The notes beneath the pieces were generated by a model. It made no database searches. It was not told the DNA's origin and saw only the letters and a list, made by a program, of their open reading frames with translations. Source: an uncultured Spirochaetota bacterium (GTDB lineage: Bacteria; Spirochaetota; Spirochaetia; Treponematales; Rectinemataceae). Taken from it: a DNA stretch of 45,502 nucleotides. The stretch lies in contig CAIJMU010000008.1 of NCBI GenBank assembly GCA_903821875.1, positions 1-45,502 of the forward strand. The letters run 5' to 3'. Below, piece by piece: positions 31,546-40,084 of this stretch. A program made the translations under genes and the position numbers. The stretch's first letter is position 1. Each line of letters starts with the position of its first letter.

Positions 31546-33417
31546 TCAGGCCCGCCCGATGAGTCCGAGGTCCCGTACCGCGCCCTTGTCCGCGCTCGTG
31601 ACCATGGCCGCGTAGGCACGGAGCGCGGTGGAGACTGAGCGTTCGCGCTGAGTCGGCTTCCAGGCACGGTCACCGAGCTTCGTCATGGCCTCGCGGCGGC
31701 TGCTGAGCTCTTCATCTGAAACAGCGATCCTGATGGAGCGCTTCGGGATGTCGATTTCGATCGTGTCGCCGTTACGGACCAATGCGATGGCACCACCGCT
31801 TGCAGCCTCGGGGCTGACGTGGCCGATCGAGAGACCCGAGGTACCGCCGGAAAAGCGCCCGTCGGTGAGGAGGGCACAGGCCTTCCCGAGGCCCTTCGAT
31901 TTCAAATAACTGGTTGGATAGAGCATTTCCTGCATGCCAGGGCCCCCACGGGGGCCCTCGTAGCGGATGACAACCACGTCGCCTGCCTTTACCCTGTCGC
32001 CGAGAATTCCCTCAGAGGCTTCTTCCTGGCTTTCGAAAACCACTGCCTTGCCGCGGAAGCTCAGGTTGGAATCATCCACGCCGGCTGTCTTGACGACGCA
32101 GCCATCGACTGCGAGGTTGCCGTAGAGGATGGCCAGGCCCCCGTCCCTGCTGTAAGCCTTCCCAATTGTGCGGATACAGCCTTTCTCGCGGTCGAGGTCG
32201 AGTTCGGCGGCACGGGCGTCCTGGCTGAAGGCAAGGAGATTGGCCACGTTGCCAGGGGCGGCTTTGTAGAAATTGGAAAGTTCCATCGCCCCTGCTCCCC
32301 GGCCGCCGCTTCCCAGCAGGTCCCAGCGCTCGAGGGCCTCCCCCATGGTCGAAGCGTGGACGGTGGGCACGTCGCGGTTGATAAGGCCGCCGCGGTCGAG
32401 TTCGCCCAGGATGCCCATGATGCCTCCGGCGCGGTGTACGTCTTCGACGTGGTAGTAGCTCACGGCGGGCGCGACCTTGCAGATGCAGGGAGTAGAGCGG
32501 CTTAGCCTGTCCATGTCCTTCATGGTGAAGGGTACACCGGCCTCCTGGGCTACGGCGAGAAGATGAAGCACAGTGTTGGTTGAACCTCCCATCGCGATGT
32601 CGAGGCGCATTGCATTCTCGAAGGCCTTGAAGCTGGCAATGGCACGGGGCGTGATCGAGGCATCGTTTTCGAGGTAGCGGCGCTTCGTGATCTCGACGAT
32701 GCGACGGGCGGCAGTGAGGAAGAGTTCCTTCCGGTCGGCGTGGGTGGCCACGAGGGTGCCGTTGCCGGGCAGGCTCAGGCCGAGGGCTTCGGTGAGGCAG
32801 TTCATCGAGTTGGCGGTAAACATGCCCGAGCAGGAGCCACAGGTGGGACAGGCGCTCCTCTCAGTGGCCTCGACATCGGCGTCGGAGACTGCGGGGTCGG
32901 CGGCCATCACCATGGCGTCCACGAGGTCCATCGCGCGGATCTTGCCATCGGAGAGCCTGGTCTTGCCTGCTTCCATGGGGCCGCCGGAGACGAAGATGGA
33001 TGGTATGTCCAGTCGCATGGCTGCCATGAGCATGCCGGGCGTGATCTTGTCGCAATTGGAGATGCAGACCATGGCGTCGGCACAGTGGGCGTTGACCATG
33101 TATTCCACCGAGTCGGCGATGAGGTCGCGGCTCGGCAGGGAATAGAGCATCCCTCCGTGGCCCATCGCTATGCCGTCGTCGATCGCGATGGTATTGAACT
33201 CCTTGGCGATGCCCCCTGCGCGCTCGATTTCCCGGCAAACCATCTGGCCGATCTCATGAAGGTGGACATGGCCCGGCACAAACTGGGTAAAGGAGTTCAC
33301 CACGGCGATTATGGGCTTGCCGAAGTCTCCGTCCTTTACACCGGTCGCCCTCCAAAGGGCACGGGCACCGGCCATGTTGCGGCCGAAGGTGCTGGTTTTA
33401 GAGCGGAACTCGGGCAT
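31546..33417 (-). CDS. ilvD: Dihydroxy-acid dehydratase
   Basis: A 623-residue IlvD of normal length. It dehydrates 2,3-dihydroxy acids in valine, leucine and isoleucine synthesis and needs an Fe-S cluster. Diagnostic regions are [48 protein letters not shown] and [20 protein letters not shown], which carry the cluster cysteines, plus [26 protein letters not shown] before the ATG at 33417 decides the start; the in-frame extension to 33462 has no ribosome site. The protein is close to E. coli IlvD rather than to sugar-acid dehydratases, so amino-acid synthesis is more likely than a role in the neighbouring sugar cluster. No other ilv gene is present. Confidence 0.93.
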   Translation of the reverse strand: MPEFRSKTSTFGRNMAGARALWRATGVKDGDFGKPIIAVVNSFTQFVPGHVHLHEIGQMVCREIERAGGIAKEFNTIAIDDGIAMGHGGMLYSLPSRDLIADSVEYMVNAHCADAMVCISNCDKITPGMLMAAMRLDIPSIFVSGGPMEAGKTRLSDGKIRAMDLVDAMVMAADPAVSDADVEATERSACPTCGSCSGMFTANSMNCLTEALGLSLPGNGTLVATHADRKELFLTAARRIVEITKRRYLENDASITPRAIASFKAFENAMRLDIAMGGSTNTVLHLLAVAQEAGVPFTMKDMDRLSRSTPCICKVAPAVSYYHVEDVHRAGGIMGILGELDRGGLINRDVPTVHASTMGEALERWDLLGSGGRGAGAMELSNFYKAAPGNVANLLAFSQDARAAELDLDREKGCIRTIGKAYSRDGGLAILYGNLAVDGCVVKTAGVDDSNLSFRGKAVVFESQEEASEGILGDRVKAGDVVVIRYEGPRGGPGMQEMLYPTSYLKSKGLGKACALLTDGRFSGGTSGLSIGHVSPEAASGGAIALVRNGDTIEIDIPKRSIRIAVSDEELSSRREAMTKLGDRAWKPTQRERSVSTALRAYAAMVTSADKGAVRDLGLIGRA

Positions 33418-33542
33418 GGTGGACTCCTTCGCGCAGGCTGCGGCCGAGGCCTGATCCGCCACGCGGGAGACAGGCTATGGGGCGAGCATAGGCTTGTCAA
33501 TCTCTCCTGCTCGCGACAGACGGCAATGCTGACTGCCCGCAC

Positions 33543-33600
33543 TTGTACGACCAAAGAAAGGGATTTATAGTAGGAAGCAACACGAAGAAAGTGTATCACT
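33543..33600 (+). promoter_or_regulatory. Promoter and small palindrome of the RHH/PIN module
   Basis: TTGTAC (33543-33548) and TATAGT (33566-33571) are spaced by 17 bases. AGTG-TAT-CACT (33590-33600) forms a short palindrome near the expected transcript start region, 19 bases before the GTG start at 33620, and could bind the ribbon-helix-helix antitoxin. Confidence 0.5.
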
Positions 33601-33619
33601 GAAAAAGTGGAGGGCTGAG

Positions 33620-33844
33620 GTGAGAAATGTAACAGTTTCAATTCCTGAAGAACTTGCCCGCTGGGCGCGAATCTGGGCTGCTGAGCACGACAGCAGCGTT
33701 TCCGGTCTACTAAGCCGCCTCCTTCAAGAAAAAATGGAAAGTGAGTCGCGCTATCAATCCTCTATGGACAGCTTTCTTTCCCGGTCTGCTACCAACCTTA
33801 GCGACGGCGCTTCCTACCCCAGCCGCGACAGCCTCTATGAGTAA
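33620..33844 (+). CDS. Ribbon-helix-helix (CopG/VapB-type) antitoxin
   Basis: A 74-residue antitoxin with a GTG start behind GGAGGG. The N-terminal VRNVTVSIPEELARWARIWA is the beta strand and first helix of a ribbon-helix-helix DNA-binding domain, followed by SVSGLLSRLLQEKM (second helix). The C-terminal half is disordered-looking and would bind the PIN toxin. Its TAA overlaps the start of the toxin gene by 8 bases. It probably represses its own promoter. Confidence 0.8.
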   Translation: MRNVTVSIPEELARWARIWAAEHDSSVSGLLSRLLQEKMESESRYQSSMDSFLSRSATNLSDGASYPSRDSLYE

Positions 33845-34256
33845 TAGATTCTTTGTCGATACGAATATCCTCGTATACGCGCGGGATGCAGCCTTTCCTG
33901 AAAAACAGCTTCGGGCTCACGAAGTCCTCTCGCGGCTCTGGCGAGATCGGAGCGGGCGCCTGAGTGTTCAAGTCTGCAACGAGTACTATGTAAGGGTTAC
34001 TCGGAAGCTCAAACCTGGGCTGATTCCCGAAACTGCATGGAACGATCTGGAAGCCCTCCGAGCCTGGGAGCCAGTGCAGCTTGATTTTGAGATTCTCCGG
34101 AAGGCGCGCGAAACCGAACTCCGATACGGGCTCTCGTGGTGGGACGCACTTATCGTGGCCTCTGCCATCCGAGTTGAGTGTGCACAGATTCTGTCCGAGG
34201 ACCTGGCCGCAGGGCAGGAGTACTTCGGCGTCCGCGTCGTCAATCCACTGACATGA
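33837..34256 (+). CDS. PIN-domain toxin (VapC-like)
   Basis: A 139-residue PIN-domain ribonuclease. The active-site acids are in FFVDTNILVYARD (Asp8), QVCNEYYVRV (Glu), SWWDALIVASA (Asp) and ILSEDLAAGQEY (Asp). Length and order match VapC toxins. The ATG at 33837 overlaps the antitoxin stop, so expression is coupled to the antitoxin. It ends 38 bases from the convergent hypothetical gene. Confidence 0.85.
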   Translation: MSNRFFVDTNILVYARDAAFPEKQLRAHEVLSRLWRDRSGRLSVQVCNEYYVRVTRKLKPGLIPETAWNDLEALRAWEPVQLDFEILRKARETELRYGLSWWDALIVASAIRVECAQILSEDLAAGQEYFGVRVVNPLT

Positions 34257-34293
34257 CTGACACGACCTCGCATAAAAGAATGGGGAAATACCT

Positions 34294-35442
34294 TTACGTA
34301 GCTCTGTCCTGCTGTTTGTCTCCGATCCCCTTCCCCATGAAAAAGTAGCCGTTGCCAATAGTGCTGCTATTATTTGTACCAGGTCCGAGGAAAGTCAGGT
34401 CGATGTCATAGATTTGGACATCGTTGGCCGACAAGGCAGTCTTCGAGTTCGCAATCCTTTCTGCCACTCCCTTTCCATGGGTTCCTAGAATGCCCGTAAG
34501 GACTGTCTGGTCTTCCAGTGACCGTATCAGGTCGTTCTTTATCGACATGTTCAATATGTAGAATGATTCCCTGATGCTGTCGATATTCTTCCTGAACTCT
34601 GCGGAAAGCGCCCGGAAGGTATCATCCAGTTGAGGAACGGTAGCATTGAGGCTTGAAATGAGACTGAGGTAATCCTTCCGGCTACGCGCTTCCATGTTCT
34701 TTCTCGACAGCAGTTTGACCATGGACTCAAAACGTTGCTGCGCGGATCGTATCTCATCCACAAAGGCCTTGGCGTTCCTCATGTTCTCCAGCTCCCGCTT
34801 TTTTATCACCTGAAGATCGCCCCTCTTTTCTTCCAGCGATCGTGCGATGGCATCCTTGTCGATTGGCGAAATGAATTCATCATCTATGAGTTTCCTGAGA
34901 CCGGTTTCTACGAGACCCAGCTCTCCTTGCAGCTTTTCGAGCGCCTTCCTGTGCGGCTCGACATAATTAGTTATAACTACCCTCGTGTGGGCTATCCTTG
35001 CTTCATATTCCTGCTCGAGGATGGCCAGCAGATCAGTGATGAGAAGCTCGGTGTCCTTTACGTAGTTTTCGACATTCGCATATTGCTCTTCGTCAGCCTT
35101 TGCAACGAGAGATTCCATATAGGCAATTCCGTGTTCGACCATCCGGAGGCTTTGATTCTGATCCCTGCTTTCCAGCGGATACATGCTTACTGCAAGCGGG
35201 TTGTTGATGCTACGGTAGAACTGCCTGATATTTTCCCAATGACTATTGCTTTGCCATGGGAGAAATGGCACCGGTTCACAGAGCATGGCTCTCAGTTTCT
35301 TCATGTGCCCGATGGTTTCCCTTTCCTTGTCCGAAACGCTTGACTTGGCCCTTCGCTTACACACCCAATGCGCTACTTCCTTTATGTTGTCATCGGTGAA
35401 CTTAAGCAGGAGATCATAAAGGTCGTCATAATCCTCATCCAT
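34294..35442 (-). CDS. Hypothetical coiled-coil-rich protein
   Basis: A 382-residue soluble protein of unknown family. Residues about 100-300 are almost entirely helical with heptad-like charged patterns (ALEKLQGELGLVETGLRKL, AIARSLEEKRGDLQVIKKRE), suggesting long coiled coils. The N-terminus is acidic (MDEDYDDLYDLLLKF) and the last ~90 residues look like mixed alpha/beta (NDVQIYDIDLTFLGPGTNNS). No signal peptide, membrane segment or catalytic motif is visible. Its base composition is somewhat more AT-rich than the neighbours, in line with an accessory gene. It may be a structural or phage/defence-type protein, but nothing in the sequence decides this. Confidence 0.65.
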   Translation of the reverse strand: MDEDYDDLYDLLLKFTDDNIKEVAHWVCKRRAKSSVSDKERETIGHMKKLRAMLCEPVPFLPWQSNSHWENIRQFYRSINNPLAVSMYPLESRDQNQSLRMVEHGIAYMESLVAKADEEQYANVENYVKDTELLITDLLAILEQEYEARIAHTRVVITNYVEPHRKALEKLQGELGLVETGLRKLIDDEFISPIDKDAIARSLEEKRGDLQVIKKRELENMRNAKAFVDEIRSAQQRFESMVKLLSRKNMEARSRKDYLSLISSLNATVPQLDDTFRALSAEFRKNIDSIRESFYILNMSIKNDLIRSLEDQTVLTGILGTHGKGVAERIANSKTALSANDVQIYDIDLTFLGPGTNNSSTIGNGYFFMGKGIGDKQQDRAT

Positions 35443-35525
35443 TCAGTGCCCCTACTCCCTGGCGACAGGAAGAATCGCAGACATGCCTGCTTGGCGCTGG
35501 CAGCATGGGCAGCTCTTTTTCTGGG

Positions 35526-35852
35526 TCATTTTTCTGCCGCAGGCCCTTCATGCGCAATGTAGTCGTAATTGTTACCAAAGTTGCAGGCCTCCAGTTCGAG
35601 ATAGATGCCGGTGTTTCCTGCGTCGATGGCTTTATAATCGCAGCTCGGGCCTTTTGTCGGATCAAAGCCGGCCTCGGTAGTGGCATCGGTAACGCTCTTC
35701 CCGTGGCCGGTAGCGCCTTCCCGGGTGGGAACGATGGCCATAAAATAGGCCAATACCGTCCAACTGCGATCCTGGGCGCTTGGCGCACCGCCTAAAAGCA
35801 AGAGAGCGCTGAGAAGCACAGTGAGTCTTGGGTAGCTTCTAGAGTTCCGCAT
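35526..35852 (-). CDS. Small exported protein of unknown function
   Basis: A 108-residue protein with a clear Sec signal peptide (MRNSRSYPRLTVLLSALLLL, cleavage near APSAQ). The mature part of about 80 residues has two cysteines (GPSCDYKAID, LEACNFGNN) that could form a disulfide, and a Gly/Asn-rich C-terminus. GGAGGAATGAG before the ATG supports translation. I do not recognise the family. It is an isolated gene between the coiled-coil protein and the ATPase. Confidence 0.6.
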   Translation of the reverse strand: MRNSRSYPRLTVLLSALLLLGGAPSAQDRSWTVLAYFMAIVPTREGATGHGKSVTDATTEAGFDPTKGPSCDYKAIDAGNTGIYLELEACNFGNNYDYIAHEGPAAEK

Positions 35853-35988
35853 CTCATTCCTCCAGCGCCAGATTGCAGTTCATACGAGTGATTATAAACA
35901 GGAATCTGGCGAGTTCCAGTGCTTTCGCAGGGGTCGATCCGTGGATGGCGACGGACCAGGGGCTGCGTAGTTCCGCCTCTCAGGATGC

Positions 35989-37134
35989 TCATCCAGCGGC
36001 AGCCCCTGGTGTAGCAGCCCCGAGCTCCTCCATCCAGTCCAGGGCTCGCCGGAGCTTGAGGGGACCTGCCTCGCTTTCCTGGTGCAGGTCGGCTACTACC
36101 TGGACTCCCGGAAAGCCATAATGCTCATGGAAATACCAAAGGCCCGGGGAAAGACTGCGATCACTGGCTTTGACTTCAACCATAAGCTGTGGCTCGTCCT
36201 CCTCGGTCACGAGGAAATCGACCTCACGGCCTTCCTTGGTGCGAAGGTAGCGCAGATCCCGCCGCCTGCCATCCCGGTCTTCGTCAAGGCTGAGCTGTCT
36301 GAGAAGGGAAAGGGCGACCAGGTTTTCGAGGAGACTGCCCGGATCGCCCGCGACCAGGCCGGTATCAAAGAAGTAGACCTTGGGCTGTTGGATCAAGGCA
36401 CGGGCTATGGACCGATGATGGGGATAGACCCGGAAGACGATGTACAGGGCTTCGAGGATTCCTAGATAATGTTTGACAGTATTGGGAGAGATGCCCAGAT
36501 CCTCGGAAAGCCCCTGGTAGCTCAGGGGCGAAGCCACTCGCTTGCGCAGGAGTTCCACGAGGAGGTTCATGGCGCGGAGTTGACTGATGTTCTCGAAACT
36601 GAGGATGTCCTCGCGGATCAACCCATCCAGGTACTGGCGTCGCCAGCGGCCCGCATCATCGTCGCTTTCGGCGAGCCAGGGCTCGGGGAAGCCGCCACGG
36701 TTTTCGTGGTGCTCGAGGCTCCTACGCTCTCCAAGCCGGGCTGATTCGGCAGGCGTGAGCGGAAAGAGTCGGTGATGGAAGTACCTGCCGGCCAGACTGT
36801 CGCCCGACTGACGGAAGGTTTCCAGTCTGGCGCTGCCCGTTACGAGGACCGCCAGTCCGGCAGCTCGGGTATCCCACAGGCCTTTCAGGTGGTTTTTCCA
36901 TCCGGGCATCTTGTGGATCTCATCAAGGATGAGGAAGTCGGTCGCCGTGCTCCAACCCTGCCTGAGAATCACCTCGCGATCGTCCAGGCTATCCCAGTTG
37001 AGGTAGCGAGGACGCTCGTAAGCCTTCATCATTTCCTTGGCAAGCCAGGATTTGCCGACCTGACGAGGTCCAGAGAGAAAGACCATTTTCCGTTTGAGGT
37101 CCGAGGAGACACGTGATGTCTGTTCGCGAAGCAT
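35989..37134 (-). CDS. AAA-type ATPase with DUF4143 domain
   Basis: A 381-residue protein of the AAA_14/DUF4143 family. The N-terminal ATPase has Walker A SGPRQVGKSWL, Walker B FLILDEIHKM and sensor region VLVTGSARLE. A small winged-helix-like part follows (YQGLSEDLGISPNTVKHYLG), then the DUF4143 C-terminal PD-(D/E)xK-like domain with EVDFLVTEEDEPQLMVEVKA, whose Asp/Glu/Lys residues look intact. The function of the family is unclear; it is widespread, often multicopy and patchily distributed. The ATG at 37134 has no ribosome site; a promoter with its -10 box 6 bases upstream suggests a leaderless mRNA. Confidence 0.85.
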   Translation of the reverse strand: MLREQTSRVSSDLKRKMVFLSGPRQVGKSWLAKEMMKAYERPRYLNWDSLDDREVILRQGWSTATDFLILDEIHKMPGWKNHLKGLWDTRAAGLAVLVTGSARLETFRQSGDSLAGRYFHHRLFPLTPAESARLGERRSLEHHENRGGFPEPWLAESDDDAGRWRRQYLDGLIREDILSFENISQLRAMNLLVELLRKRVASPLSYQGLSEDLGISPNTVKHYLGILEALYIVFRVYPHHRSIARALIQQPKVYFFDTGLVAGDPGSLLENLVALSLLRQLSLDEDRDGRRRDLRYLRTKEGREVDFLVTEEDEPQLMVEVKASDRSLSPGLWYFHEHYGFPGVQVVADLHQESEAGPLKLRRALDWMEELGAATPGAAAG

Positions 37135-37136
37135 GC

Positions 37137-37168
37137 GACTATTCTAAACCCAGTTGCGGAATAGTCAA
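37137..37168 (-). promoter_or_regulatory. Promoter overlapped by a palindrome, DUF4143 ATPase gene
   Basis: On the minus strand TTGACT (37163-37168) and TAGAAT (37141-37146) are spaced by 16 bases, the -10 box ending 6 bases before the ATG at 37134. GACTATTC (37137-37144) and GAATAGTC (37159-37166) form a perfect 8-bp inverted repeat that covers both promoter boxes, as expected for a repressor site. Confidence 0.6.
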
Positions 37169-37302
37169 GACTAATCAGCAACTAGAAGCCAGAAAGTCTA
37201 GCTTATAGCCTTGCTACTCACCCACATTCTGCTGTCGAGGCCAGGAAGTACCGCGACTCTGAACGGGTCCCTGCCCCTTCCCTTTCTGCTTTCGGCTAAA
37301 AC

Positions 37303-37353
37303 TTGAAAAACGTCAGCCGTCCCGCTACGATCTAATCGGGCTAGCCAGGCTAG
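37303..37353 (+). promoter_or_regulatory. Promoter and operator of the Phd/PIN toxin-antitoxin operon
   Basis: TTGAAA (37303-37308) and TACGAT (37326-37331) are spaced by 17 bases. CTAGCC-A-GGCTAG (37341-37353) is a perfect palindrome at the expected transcript start and fits autorepression by the antitoxin encoded at 37370. Confidence 0.6.
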
Positions 37354-37369
37354 CTTGACAGGTGGCGAT

Positions 37370-37615
37370 ATGACCTGGAACCTGCAAGATGCCAAGAATC
37401 GCTTTTCGATGGTCTGCGATCGCGCGATGACCGAAGGTCCCCAGAGGGTTACCCGCCATGGCAAAGACGCTGTGGTCATCGTTTCCGCTGACGATTGGGC
37501 CGAGCAGACAGACCAAGGCAGGAGCCTTGCGGATTTTTTCATGGACTCACCCCTCGTTGGTTCGGAACTCCAACTGAACCGGGATCCAAGCCCGCTTCGC
37601 CCAGTGGACCTTTGA
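37370..37615 (+). CDS. Phd/YefM-type antitoxin
   Basis: An 81-residue antitoxin of the Phd/YefM family: MTWNLQDAKNRFSMVCDRAM is the usual start of the DNA-binding part and QRVTRHGKDAVVIVSADDW the conserved beta-hairpin and following helix. The C-terminal part (RSLADFFMDSPLVGSELQL) would bind the toxin. The ATG at 37370 is chosen over 37355 because of the AGGTGG ribosome site and the family N-terminus. The PIN toxin gene follows with no gap (TGA directly followed by ATG). Confidence 0.85.
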   Translation: MTWNLQDAKNRFSMVCDRAMTEGPQRVTRHGKDAVVIVSADDWAEQTDQGRSLADFFMDSPLVGSELQLNRDPSPLRPVDL

Positions 37616-38029
37616 ATGTACCTTCTCGATATCTGTGTCTTTTCGGAATTCTCGAAGCCGAAGCCATCGGAAAAAGTCCTTGCATGGGCCCGAACGGTAC
37701 GCGAATCGACCCAATACCTTTCAGTGCTTGTCCTGGGCGAGCTTGAACGCGGCATACTGCTCATGCCTTCGGGCGAGCGTCGTTTCAGATTGACAACATG
37801 GCTCGCAGGCCTCTATTCCACTCATCGCGACCGTCTGGTTCCTGTGGATGCCGAGGTTGCGCATTGCTGGGCTTCGATCTGCGCGGATGCTGCTACGGTC
37901 GGAAAGACTCCTCCAGCCATGGATTCTCTTGTCGCAGCCCAGGCCCTTTCCCGAGGCCTGATCCTGGTTACACATAATACTGATGATTTTGAGGGCCTGC
38001 CGGTGAAGCTGCTCAACCCCTGGGAGTGA
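37616..38029 (+). CDS. PIN-domain toxin (VapC/FitB-like)
   Basis: A 137-residue PIN ribonuclease of the FitB/VapC type. The first acid is in MYLLDICVFSEF (Asp5); the usual D-T-N is D-I-C here, an uncommon variant. The other acids are in VLGELERGI (Glu) and PAMDSLVAAQAL (Asp), and the C-terminal THNTDDF region is present. Thus the core acidic site is probably intact. It directly follows the Phd-type antitoxin and shares its promoter. Confidence 0.85.
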   Translation: MYLLDICVFSEFSKPKPSEKVLAWARTVRESTQYLSVLVLGELERGILLMPSGERRFRLTTWLAGLYSTHRDRLVPVDAEVAHCWASICADAATVGKTPPAMDSLVAAQALSRGLILVTHNTDDFEGLPVKLLNPWE

Positions 38030-38102
38030 CGAACCATGATCTCCATCCGGATCGAGGCAGGCCATGCTGACATTTCCCACGATCACAGTGTAGCATGAAG
38101 GC

Positions 38103-38576
38103 ATGGAACCCCTGTCAGATCTCCAGAAACTTCAGTACTTCAAGGAAGAGATAAGGACGGAATTCAACCTCCTTACGATGCGCTCGAACATGTTGGTTAC
38201 CTGCCAATCATTCCTTGTCGTGCCCTTCGCCCTGCTGCAGACAGCGGCCTCCTATCCTGGGGTCGCTGTCTACGCCTACCTGATCGTAGCCCTGGGCATC
38301 TTCAGTTCGGCGATACTCATCAAGCCGCTCCGCGCCGCCCATGTGACCATCGATCGCTGGCTTGTAAAGCTACGGGCTCTGCTGAAAGATTCAGAGGCAT
38401 TGAAGCCCCTTGCGCTCGACAGGGACCTCATTCCCGATGTGGAAACCGATCCCTCAAAGGACAAGCTGCACACGCAGAGCCTTGCCTTTTCGGTCTACGG
38501 TCCCTGGTCCTTCATCGTCTTCTGGATTCTCATGGCTGCATGGTCCACCGTCCGTTTAGTATTGATCCTTTCATAG
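38103..38576 (+). CDS. Hypothetical membrane protein
   Basis: A 157-residue protein with three hydrophobic segments (about residues 30-50, 54-75 and 130-155) separated by a soluble, charged loop (AHVTIDRWLVKLRALLKDSE and on). The amphipathic N-terminal helix (LQKLQYFKEEIRTEFNLL) points to the cytoplasm. The family is not recognised. It starts 73 bases after the TA operon and is followed by the PHP phosphatase gene after 84 bases; no functional link is visible. Confidence 0.6.
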   Translation: MEPLSDLQKLQYFKEEIRTEFNLLTMRSNMLVTCQSFLVVPFALLQTAASYPGVAVYAYLIVALGIFSSAILIKPLRAAHVTIDRWLVKLRALLKDSEALKPLALDRDLIPDVETDPSKDKLHTQSLAFSVYGPWSFIVFWILMAAWSTVRLVLILS

Positions 38577-38660
38577 GCACCGCGCTGCGATGCGGTCCCG
38601 GGATCGAAAAAGGCTGAGGTATACCTTGTGCTTCCCCTTCCAAACCGGGCAGGATCAGAC

Positions 38661-39410
38661 ATGCACATTGTCGTCGATACCCATACCCATTCCGTAGCCT
38701 CGGGTCATGCTTTTTCAACCTTGGGCGAGCTTGCCGAGGCAGCTGCCGCGAAAGGCCTTGCGGGCTTTGTCCTGACCGACCACGGTCCTTCGATGCCCGG
38801 CGGAGCCCATCCCTGGCACTTCGGCAACCTCAGGGTCCTTCCGTCCAGAATTTCCGGCGTCAGGTTCTGGAAGGGCATCGAGGCCAATATCATAGACAAC
38901 AAGGGAGGCATCGACCTCGCCGATAGCGAGCTCGCACGCCTTGATTTCGTGCTCGCGGGCTTCCACGAGGTCTGCTTTGCCTCGGGCTCCCGCGAGGAGA
39001 ACACCCGCGCCCTCATCGCAGCCCTGGCCAACCCCTGGGTCGACGCCATCTCGCATCCGGGCAATCCTGCCTTTCCAGTCGACCTCGCCGCTGTTGTCCG
39101 CGCTGCCTGCCAGGAAGGCAAGGCACTCGAAATAAACAATTCATCATTCACAATTAGGCGTGGTTCGGACGCCAACTGCCTCGGGATGGCACGGCTCCTG
39201 GCAGAGTCCGGTGGCCGCCTTGTCGTAGGGAGCGATGCCCACTTCCATGGCGATGTCGGCAATTTCTCCAAGGCGCTCGCTGTCATCGGGGAGGCGGGCG
39301 TTCCAGCCACGCTCGTCGTGAACTCGGATCTTGCAGGTTTCGAGGCCTTCCTGGCCGAGCGTGCCACTGCGCGGGCCGAGCTCGTGAGGCGGGCTCTGCC
39401 CGCGCAATAA
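38661..39410 (+). CDS. PHP-domain phosphatase, YcdX family
   Basis: A 249-residue PHP-domain hydrolase that aligns by motif over its full length with E. coli YcdX (245 residues), a trinuclear zinc phosphatase. The metal ligands are in HIVVDTHTHSVASGHAFST, LTDHGPSMPGGAHPWHF, GIEANI, AGFHEVCF, ISHPGNP and VVGSDAHF; all expected His, Asp and Glu residues are there. A GCAGGATC ribosome site supports the ATG at 38661 rather than 38628. Physiological substrates of this family are not settled. It stands alone between a membrane protein gene and a decayed kinase. Confidence 0.88.
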   Translation: MHIVVDTHTHSVASGHAFSTLGELAEAAAAKGLAGFVLTDHGPSMPGGAHPWHFGNLRVLPSRISGVRFWKGIEANIIDNKGGIDLADSELARLDFVLAGFHEVCFASGSREENTRALIAALANPWVDAISHPGNPAFPVDLAAVVRAACQEGKALEINNSSFTIRRGSDANCLGMARLLAESGGRLVVGSDAHFHGDVGNFSKALAVIGEAGVPATLVVNSDLAGFEAFLAERATARAELVRRALPAQ

Positions 39411-39453
39411 GCGGAGGCGGGGGAAAAAACGAGGAAGCCTTCATGCAGGTCCA

Positions 39454-40041
39454 GAAGACGGAGGCGGTTGGCGAACCTGCGGGCGGCAAAGCTGACCGAG
39501 TCCATTCTCGCCTTCAGCAGGAAGCGAAGCATCACCCTCCGAAGCCAGGACCTGAATATCATTGTCTCGGGAACCGAGGCGTTGGCCAGGGAAGGGGTCC
39601 GGGCCTGTCTATCCTCTATGGAATAGTCAATCAACACCTGGGTCTTGTCGATGTCGAGAGCGAAATGAATAAGGGAAGTACTATTCGCGTCTACCTGCCG
39701 GGCGCCTAGGCGAAGGAACGTCGCCAAGCCGCCGAAAGTGTCGACCTTGTGAAGGCCTCAGGCGGACGCGAGACCATCCACATTGCCGAGGATGAGGTAT
39801 TTTTCGGGAAATTCCTGCGACTCCTGCAGACGCAAAAGGGTTATGGCGTGATTCTAGCGCGGGATGGTGTGGAAGCAGTGGAACTCTTTCCCGCAAACCC
39901 GGGGTCAGGACTCGCTTCGAAAGTGGCTATGGCCGCAAGCCTGTATCAAGCAAGGCCCGAGGGCAGGTTGTCGATTTCAAGCCCAAGCCGATCCGACCCG
40001 CGCTGCTTCTGGAGAAGATCAGGGAGATGCTGGACCAGTGA
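39454..40041 (+). pseudogene. Decayed hybrid histidine kinase - receiver gene
   Basis: Pieces of one hybrid sensor kinase lie in order but in different frames. First comes part of the dimerisation region (LTESILAFSRKRSITLRSQD, about 39495-39560); then, after loss of most of the ATPase domain, the last G-box and end of the ATPase domain (GPGLSILYGIVNQHLG, about 39600-39709); then the N-terminal half of a receiver domain (ETIHIAEDEVFFGKFLRLLQ, about 39769-39890); and finally, in another frame, the receiver end with the lysine-proline motif (VVDFKPKPIRPALLLEKIRE) to the TGA at 40039. The phospho-accepting His and Asp are both missing. No start codon or ribosome site is left. It is clearly non-functional. 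Confidence 0.75.
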
Positions 40042-40084
40042 TTGAGGAGCGTAACTGCGAAGCGAGGCTGGTCCATGAACCTTC

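Noticed and set aside
31546-33417. IlvD-type gene as a sugar-acid dehydratase of the sugar locus
   Set aside because: Motifs and length follow amino-acid-pathway IlvD, and it has its own start separate from the sugar operons.
38705-39727. 340-codon minus-strand frame over the PHP gene and kinase remnant
   Set aside because: Shadow; the plus strand shows the intact YcdX motifs and the kinase fragments.
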